From: RGIG995 sp045635765
Lineage (GTDB): Bacteria; Bacillota; Clostridia; Oscillospirales; UBA644
Direction of reading: 5' to 3'
DNA: 18,188 nt
NCBI GenBank assembly: GCA_045635765.1
Contig: JAZTWH010000040.1
Span: 1-18,188, forward strand
The notes below the pieces were generated by a model. It did no database searches, was not told the DNA's origin, and saw only the letters and a program-made list of their open reading frames with translations. The translations under genes and the position numbers were made by a program. Of the stretch, positions 14,935 through 18,188 are shown in pieces. The stretch's first letter is position 1. Every line of letters begins with the position of its first letter.

Positions 14935-15423
14935 ATGAAATTTAGAATCGGCGAAGGATATGACGTTCATCGGTTGACGGAAGGTCGGGAGTGTATCATC
15001 GGCGGCGTTGCCATTTCCTTTGAGAAGGGGTTGTTGGCCCATTCCGACGGGGACGTGCTTTTGCATGCCGTTACCGACGCGTTGCTGGGAGCCGCGGGGC
15101 AGGGAGACATCGGCCGCCGCTATCCCGACACCGACGACCGGTGGAAGGGGACAAACAGTCTGGAGCTGTTGCAGGACACGGCCCGGTTTTTGAGGAGCCT
15201 GGGGGTGGTCCCCGTCAACGTGGACTGCACTGTCATTTGCCAGCGGCCGAAAATTACGCCCCATGCCCCCGAAATGGTCCGGCGGATTGCCGAGGCCTTG
15301 GGGGTGGCCCCTGCTTGCGTTAACGTCAAGGGCAAGACCGAAGAAGGACTGGGATTTACCGGCCGGGGGGAAGCCATCGCCGCCCGGGCCGTCGCTTTGG
15401 TGGAGCTGACTGAGCCACAGTAA
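14935..15423 (+). CDS. ispF: 2-C-methyl-D-erythritol 2,4-cyclodiphosphate synthase
   Basis: IspF closes the cyclic diphosphate ring in the MEP pathway to isoprenoids. The 162-residue product has metal ligands D10 and H12 in GYDVH and H44 in SDGDVLLH. It also has DIGRRYPDTD, the VNVDCTVICQRPKI segment and the C-terminal VNVKGKTEEGLGFTGRGE. The length matches the trimeric family. The frame stays open about 100 bases upstream through repeats, but the ATG at 14935 gives the expected MKFRIGEGYDVH start, with AGAGG about 10 bases before it. nadE follows after 38 bases and is probably co-transcribed. Confidence 0.97.
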   Translation: MKFRIGEGYDVHRLTEGRECIIGGVAISFEKGLLAHSDGDVLLHAVTDALLGAAGQGDIGRRYPDTDDRWKGTNSLELLQDTARFLRSLGVVPVNVDCTVICQRPKITPHAPEMVRRIAEALGVAPACVNVKGKTEEGLGFTGRGEAIAARAVALVELTEPQ

Positions 15424-15461
15424 GGGATGGACAAAATAAAACCCATGCAAAGGAGAACGCT

Positions 15462-17015
15462 ATGAAACTGTATTCCGCCGTATTCCCCGTGGTTCCGGGA
15501 GACCCGGAGGCCAACGTCTCGGCCATGATTTCCTTTATGGACGAGCATCCGGGGGACGTTTATCTTTTCCCCGCCTTAGCCCTGACGGGGGTGACCTGCG
15601 GCATGAAATTTGCCTATCCGTCGTTTATTGACGCCACCGACCGGGCTTTGGACCGGTTGTGCGATTATACGGCCGACCATCCCGTGGTGGTGGTCACGTC
15701 CACCGACCAGATTGGGAATCTTTATCTGAAAAACGGAGAGTTGGGCAAAAAGCCTGAATTTGAAGCCTTCGGCAAGACTTTCGTCATCACTGCCAACGGG
15801 GAGGGCGAAGGGGACGTGCTGTTGCTTCCCACGGCCATGGCCGGGTATCCCTGCCTGTCCGCCGACGTGACCGACCTTTGTCAAAAAATCTCTTCGACGA
15901 AGAATTGCCTGGTGGCGGTAGCCAATCCGGGCTACGGAGAGGCGGTTTCCGACGGGGTTTATCAGGGATTTTGCGGGATTTACCGGGAGGGAAAGACCTT
16001 GGATTTCTCTCTGCAGACCCGCCCCGCCCCCATCTCTGCCTGCTACGACGACCGGGACCCCGCCGAGGGTTGGGAGTCCCCCCGTCGGGCCCAGGCGGAC
16101 CTTCGGATCCCTTATTATGGGAAAAACGACCCAAAAAAATATTTGGGAGAATTGTTCCAGCTCCAGATCCAGGCCTTGTATACCCGGATCCGGTCCTCGG
16201 GCATGAAGCACCTTGCCATCAACGTTTCAGGGGGATTGGATTCCACCCTGGCTCTGATGGTGGCCTCAGAGGCCATGAAGCTGGCCGAGCTCCCTTCGGA
16301 AAACATCATCGCCATGACCCTTCCCTGCTTCGGCACCGGCCGGCGGACCCACACCAACGCCCACGTATTGATGGAAGAGCTGGGGACCACGGTCTTCGAA
16401 TTTGACATCAAGGAGGCGGTCACGGCCCACCTGAAGCAGATCGGCCACGACGGTCAGACCCCCGACGTCACCTACGAAAACGCCCAGGCACGGGAACGGA
16501 CGCAGATTCTTTTCGATATGGCCAACCGCTATAACGCCCTGGCCGTGGGCACCGGGGACCTGTCGGAAGCGGCCTTGGGCTTCTGCACCTTCGCCGGGGA
16601 CACCCTGTCCCATTATAACGTCAACGCCACGGTCCCCAAAACCTTGGTCAAGGCCTTGGTGGAACTGCTGGCCAAACGCTACGGCGGACGGCTGGGAGAC
16701 GCCCTGGCGGACGTGGCGGCCACGGAAATTTCTCCCGAGCTGAAGTCCGACCAAAAGACCGAGGACATCCTGGGCCCCTACCTGCTCCACGATTTTATTA
16801 TCTATTATTATTCCAAGCACCGCCTGGAACGGGCCGACCTCTATCAGTATATGATGGCCACCTTTGACGAATACGACGAAGAAACCATCGTCCGGGTCTT
16901 GGACACCTTCTTCCGCCGGTTCCCCATTGCCCGGTTCAAGCGGGCCTCCCTGGGAGAAGGAGCCAACCTAATCGGCTTCTCTTTGCCCTATATCCCCACC
17001 GACGCAAAGGCCTGA
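15462..17015 (+). CDS. nadE: NAD synthetase with degenerate N-terminal nitrilase-like domain
   Basis: NadE makes NAD from deamido-NAD, ATP and ammonia or glutamine. The 517-residue product has a C-terminal synthetase domain with the ATP-pyrophosphatase loop SGGLDST (256-262), GTGDLSEAALGF, a GDTLSHYNVNATVPKTLV block and a KSDQKTED segment, so NAD synthesis is very likely. The N-terminal domain (about 1-215) resembles the glutaminase (CN-hydrolase) domain of glutamine-dependent NadE, but it is about 80 residues short. The usual FPELxLTGYxCG reads FPALALTGVTCG, with Ala38 in place of the catalytic Glu, and I see no PKxxLPNYxEF Lys loop or CEDLW Cys motif. It may depend on free ammonia or a partner. 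The ATG follows AAGGAG at 6 bases; a strong terminator follows. Confidence 0.93.
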   Translation: MKLYSAVFPVVPGDPEANVSAMISFMDEHPGDVYLFPALALTGVTCGMKFAYPSFIDATDRALDRLCDYTADHPVVVVTSTDQIGNLYLKNGELGKKPEFEAFGKTFVITANGEGEGDVLLLPTAMAGYPCLSADVTDLCQKISSTKNCLVAVANPGYGEAVSDGVYQGFCGIYREGKTLDFSLQTRPAPISACYDDRDPAEGWESPRRAQADLRIPYYGKNDPKKYLGELFQLQIQALYTRIRSSGMKHLAINVSGGLDSTLALMVASEAMKLAELPSENIIAMTLPCFGTGRRTHTNAHVLMEELGTTVFEFDIKEAVTAHLKQIGHDGQTPDVTYENAQARERTQILFDMANRYNALAVGTGDLSEAALGFCTFAGDTLSHYNVNATVPKTLVKALVELLAKRYGGRLGDALADVAATEISPELKSDQKTEDILGPYLLHDFIIYYYSKHRLERADLYQYMMATFDEYDEETIVRVLDTFFRRFPIARFKRASLGEGANLIGFSLPYIPTDAKA

Positions 17016-17066
17016 CGGTCTCCCAACCGGGAAACTCCCGGGAAGATTTTTTCCTTTTTGTTGAAA

Positions 17067-17112
17067 GAATCCCCTGCAACAGAAGTTGCAGGGGATTCCA
17101 TTTTCTAATTTT
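17067..17112 (+). terminator. Strong terminator hairpin after nadE
   Basis: A perfect 14-bp stem, GAATCCCCTGCAAC (17067-17080) with GTTGCAGGGGATTC (17085-17098), and a four-base AGAA loop, followed by CATTTTCTAATTTT. The T tract is interrupted but T-rich. It lies about 50 bases after the nadE stop and is symmetrical enough to stop leftward transcripts as well. Confidence 0.85.
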
Positions 17113-17243
17113 CCGCAAAGACTGCCGCCAATGAGGGGGGGGAGGCGGCAGTCTGCGGATTTCGGCGGAGAGGGGAGCCGCCGTGGTTGTTTTATGAAGA
17201 TCCACCAACCTTGTCGCACGGACATTTTGGGATCCATAAAACA
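17113..17243. other. Group of three long hairpins
   Basis: Hairpin 1 (17113-17158) pairs CCGCA and GACTGCCGCC with GGCGGCAGTC and TGCGG, leaving a two-base AA bulge and a G-run loop. Hairpin 2 (17163-17183) pairs CGGCGG with CCGCCG. Hairpin 3 (17188-17243) pairs TGTTTTATG and GATCC with GGATC and CATAAAACA, again with an AA bulge on the left arm. GGTTG (17185-17189) can instead pair with CAACC (about 17206-17210), giving an alternative fold. No known RNA family was recognised and no protein frame is credible. Confidence 0.6.
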
Positions 17244-17345
17244 GGTAAGTGGGCGAGCTGCGTAGTCCCGCCACGGGAATAAGCGAAAGAATCCCTTGTG
17301 CCCCCGTTGATAAACCTCCCCGCGGGGAGAGGAAAGTCCCAAGCC

Positions 17346-17393
17346 CGTTGGGAATAAAGTTTCCGGGTCCGCTGGGAATAAAGCCCCGAAGGT
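17346..17393. repeat. 24-bp degenerate repeat, 2 copies, leading into the 22-bp array
   Basis: GTTGGGAATAAAGTTTCCGG and GCTGGGAATAAAGCCCCGAA begin two successive 24-base units (about 17347 and 17371). The second unit merges with the first copy of the 22-bp array. Just before them is the perfect palindrome CTCCCCGCGGGGAG (17316-17329). Confidence 0.65.
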
Positions 17394-17540
17394 CGCCGGG
17401 AAAGGTCCCGAAGGTCGCCGGGAAAGGTTCCGAAGGTCGCCGGGAAAGGTCCCGAAGGTCGCCGGGAAAGGTCCCGAAGGTCGCCGGGAAGGGTTCCGAA
17501 GGTCGCCGGGAAAGGTCCCGAAGGTCGCCGGGGAAAGGTC
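17386..17540. repeat. 22-bp tandem array, seven copies
   Basis: CCGAAGGTCGCCGGGAAAGG followed by TC or TT repeats with starts at 17386, 17408, 17430, 17452, 17474, 17496 and 17518 (the last copy is 23 bp), then decays (CCGGATGGCGAAG). Copies differ at only one or two bases. There are no spacers between units, so it is not a CRISPR array. Confidence 0.95.
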
Positions 17541-17613
17541 CCGGATGGCGAAGATTGTCGGAAGGTGTCTTTCCGAAAGGGGGACAATGGAAAGGATTTC
17601 CTTTTACAATTTC

Positions 17614-17642
17614 ATTATAGCATAGGATTTTTTAAAAGTCAA
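17614..17642 (-). promoter_or_regulatory. Near-consensus leftward promoter upstream of the 22-bp array
   Basis: On the minus strand TTGACT (17637-17642) is followed after exactly 17 bases by TATAAT (17614-17619), with AT-rich surroundings. Transcription would start near 17607 and run through the tandem array. To its right, 17643-17795 is AT-rich with no gene; a plus-strand TATAAT at 17778-17783 lacks a -35. Confidence 0.75.
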
Positions 17643-17794
17643 GGTTTTTTTTATAAGTTTCCAAAGTTCGGCATCTATTGGAGGAAGCACCAAAAACAAA
17701 ACTGTTTTCTTGGTTATTCTGCACAAAAAAAGGGCAATTTCCACAAAAAGCAGTGGCAGTCTTTGGTGTTTTTGTTGTATAATTATTCGTTTAT

Positions 17795-17830
17795 GCAAAA
17801 AAATCCCCCCAAGAACAAGCCTTGGAGGGA
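17795..17830 (-). terminator. Terminator of the leftward gene at the window end
   Basis: On the minus strand CCCTCCAAG pairs with CTTGGGGGG (plus 17821-17829 and 17805-17813, one G-T pair) around a seven-base loop, followed by ATTTTTTT (plus 17797-17804). It lies about 150 bases past the stop of the truncated gene ending at 17979. Confidence 0.75.
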
Positions 17831-17914
17831 GGAAAAAGCTTTAAAAAATTTGTAAAATGTTGTGGTCCCGGGCCAATTTTGAGAATCTGCTCCTCTAAAG
17901 CTCGGGGCCGGAGA

Positions 17915-17978
17915 GTTCCGAAGGTTTCCGGAGTCTCGGGCGGCGGGTTCCGAAGGTCGCCGGAGTCTCGGGCGGCGG
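17915..17978. repeat. 32-bp tandem repeat, two copies
   Basis: Units 17915-17946 and 17947-17978 begin GTTCCGAAGGT and end GAGTCTCGGGCGGCGG, differing by three bases in the middle. They abut the stop codon of the leftward gene. The second unit contains GTTCCGAAGGTCGCCGG, a 17-base word also present in the 22-bp array about 500 bases away. Confidence 0.9.
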
Positions 17979-18188
17979 TCAAGGCGAGGGCTCGGAGGGT
18001 TGTGGGGGCCGGGGCCCGGATGATGCTTCCGGGAGGCAGACCCGGAGGGTTTGGATGCCGTAATAGCGGAAGAGGGCCAGGTCTTGGGGGGTGATGGGCT
18101 CTCCGCAGACGCCAATGGGGACGGCCGGGGGGCATCCTACGGTGGGGGCGGCCAGGGTGCGTCCGACGCTTTGGTCCGCGGGGATTTC
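17979..18188 (-). CDS. C-terminal 69 residues of an unrecognised protein, possibly a PEP-utilising enzyme
   Basis: The minus strand is open from the window edge to TGA at 17979-17981. The readable part runs EIPADQSVGRTLAAPTVG, then VPIGVCGEPITPQDLALFRYYGI and a Pro/Ser-rich tail (SSGPRPPQPSEPSP). The PIGVCGE segment followed by a helix and a short strand resembles the end of the TIM-barrel domain of PTS enzyme I or pyruvate phosphate dikinase (G(V/M)CGE), but there are too few residues to be sure. The low-complexity tail borders a 32-bp repeat, so the natural end may have been altered. A terminator lies downstream, which supports an expressed gene. Confidence 0.45.
   Translation of the reverse strand, partial: EIPADQSVGRTLAAPTVGCPPAVPIGVCGEPITPQDLALFRYYGIQTLRVCLPEASSGPRPPQPSEPSP

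Larger units (their letters stand above)
17113..17607 (-). ncRNA. Candidate structured non-coding transcript (leftward)
   Basis: A near-consensus promoter ends at 17614 and points left. The predicted RNA would begin near 17607 with a short hairpin (GGAAATCCTTTCC). Next comes a stem of ATTGTC with GACAAT, then seven copies of the 22-base repeat, and then the hairpins at 17113-17243, possibly stopping at the symmetrical hairpin 17067-17098. Read in this direction, CCGTGG and CCACGG can also close the TGTTTTATG stem. An open frame exists, but it starts at TTG, lacks a ribosome binding site and is built of the repeat, so a protein is unlikely. The call is inference from promoter plus structure. 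Confidence 0.3.

Noticed and set aside
17196..17210. tRNA 3' end (TCCACCA at 17201-17207)
   Set aside because: No T-arm consensus or acceptor stem precedes it.
17329..17339. RNase P RNA (GAGGAAAGTCC resembles its conserved region I)
   Set aside because: The sequence after it is tandem repeat, and none of the other conserved RNase P segments (for example ACAGAATTCGG near the 3' end) can be found.
17200..17345. Cobalamin-riboswitch-like string GTCCCGCCAC near 17264
   Set aside because: Only this short piece matches; the other conserved segments of that riboswitch are absent and no suitable gene follows.
17386..17540. CRISPR array
   Set aside because: The 22-bp units follow each other without spacers and no cas genes are present; it is a simple tandem array.
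17192..17587. 131-residue minus-strand protein made of the repeat
   Set aside because: It starts at TTG without a ribosome binding site, the 22-bp period shifts frame each unit, and the product has no family-like sequence.
17755..17783. Plus-strand promoter at TATAAT 17778-17783
   Set aside because: No acceptable -35 at 16-18 bases, no extended -10, and it would run into an opposing terminator with no gene beyond.

Overview
The window is a chromosomal replication-origin region from a Gram-positive, clostridial-type bacterium. An Oscillospiraceae/Ruminococcaceae-like lineage is my inference from gene order and protein style, for example the AMWGKMLNVEK stretch of GyrB. Two sets of housekeeping genes point away from an origin lying between dnaN and dnaA. 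No transposase, integrase, CRISPR array, tRNA or rRNA was recognised.

Left half (1-6661, minus strand). Read in the direction of transcription, the order is dnaA, oriC, dnaN, recF, remB, gyrB and gyrA (5' end only, cut by the window edge). This is the classical Firmicutes origin cluster, but the small S4-domain gene (yaaA/rlbA) usually found between dnaN and recF is missing. The dnaA-dnaN gap holds a group of DnaA-box-like sites. Next to it lie a row of TAG triplets (a DnaA-trio) and an AT-rich tract, which together form a recognisable unwinding module.

Right half (6662-17015, plus strand). A consensus promoter drives rpmH-rnpA-yidD, whose reading frames overlap by 1 and 4 bases. A terminator and a 370-base structured, repeat-bearing spacer follow, then yidC-jag, another terminator, mnmE, mnmG-trmB, ispF and nadE. 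trmB sits where rsmG (gidB) often follows mnmG. Together the genes cover ribosomal protein and RNase P supply, membrane protein insertion, tRNA wobble and m7G46 modification, the MEP isoprenoid pathway and the last step of NAD synthesis.

Right end (17016-18188). After nadE comes a long non-coding stretch with a perfect terminator hairpin, several further hairpins, a seven-copy 22-bp tandem array and a near-consensus leftward promoter. That promoter could transcribe the array and hairpins as an RNA. The last 210 bases hold the 3' end of an unrecognised leftward gene with its own terminator.

The most unusual property is window-wide. Nearly every spacer carries its own short GC-rich tandem repeat (22-36 bp units, 2-7 copies). 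One such repeat has entered the mnmE coding frame and adds about 98 residues of Ser/Gly/Pro repeats to its N-terminal domain. Another has copied the trmB stop-codon region several times downstream. The nadE product also has a glutaminase-like N-terminal domain that has lost its catalytic Glu.
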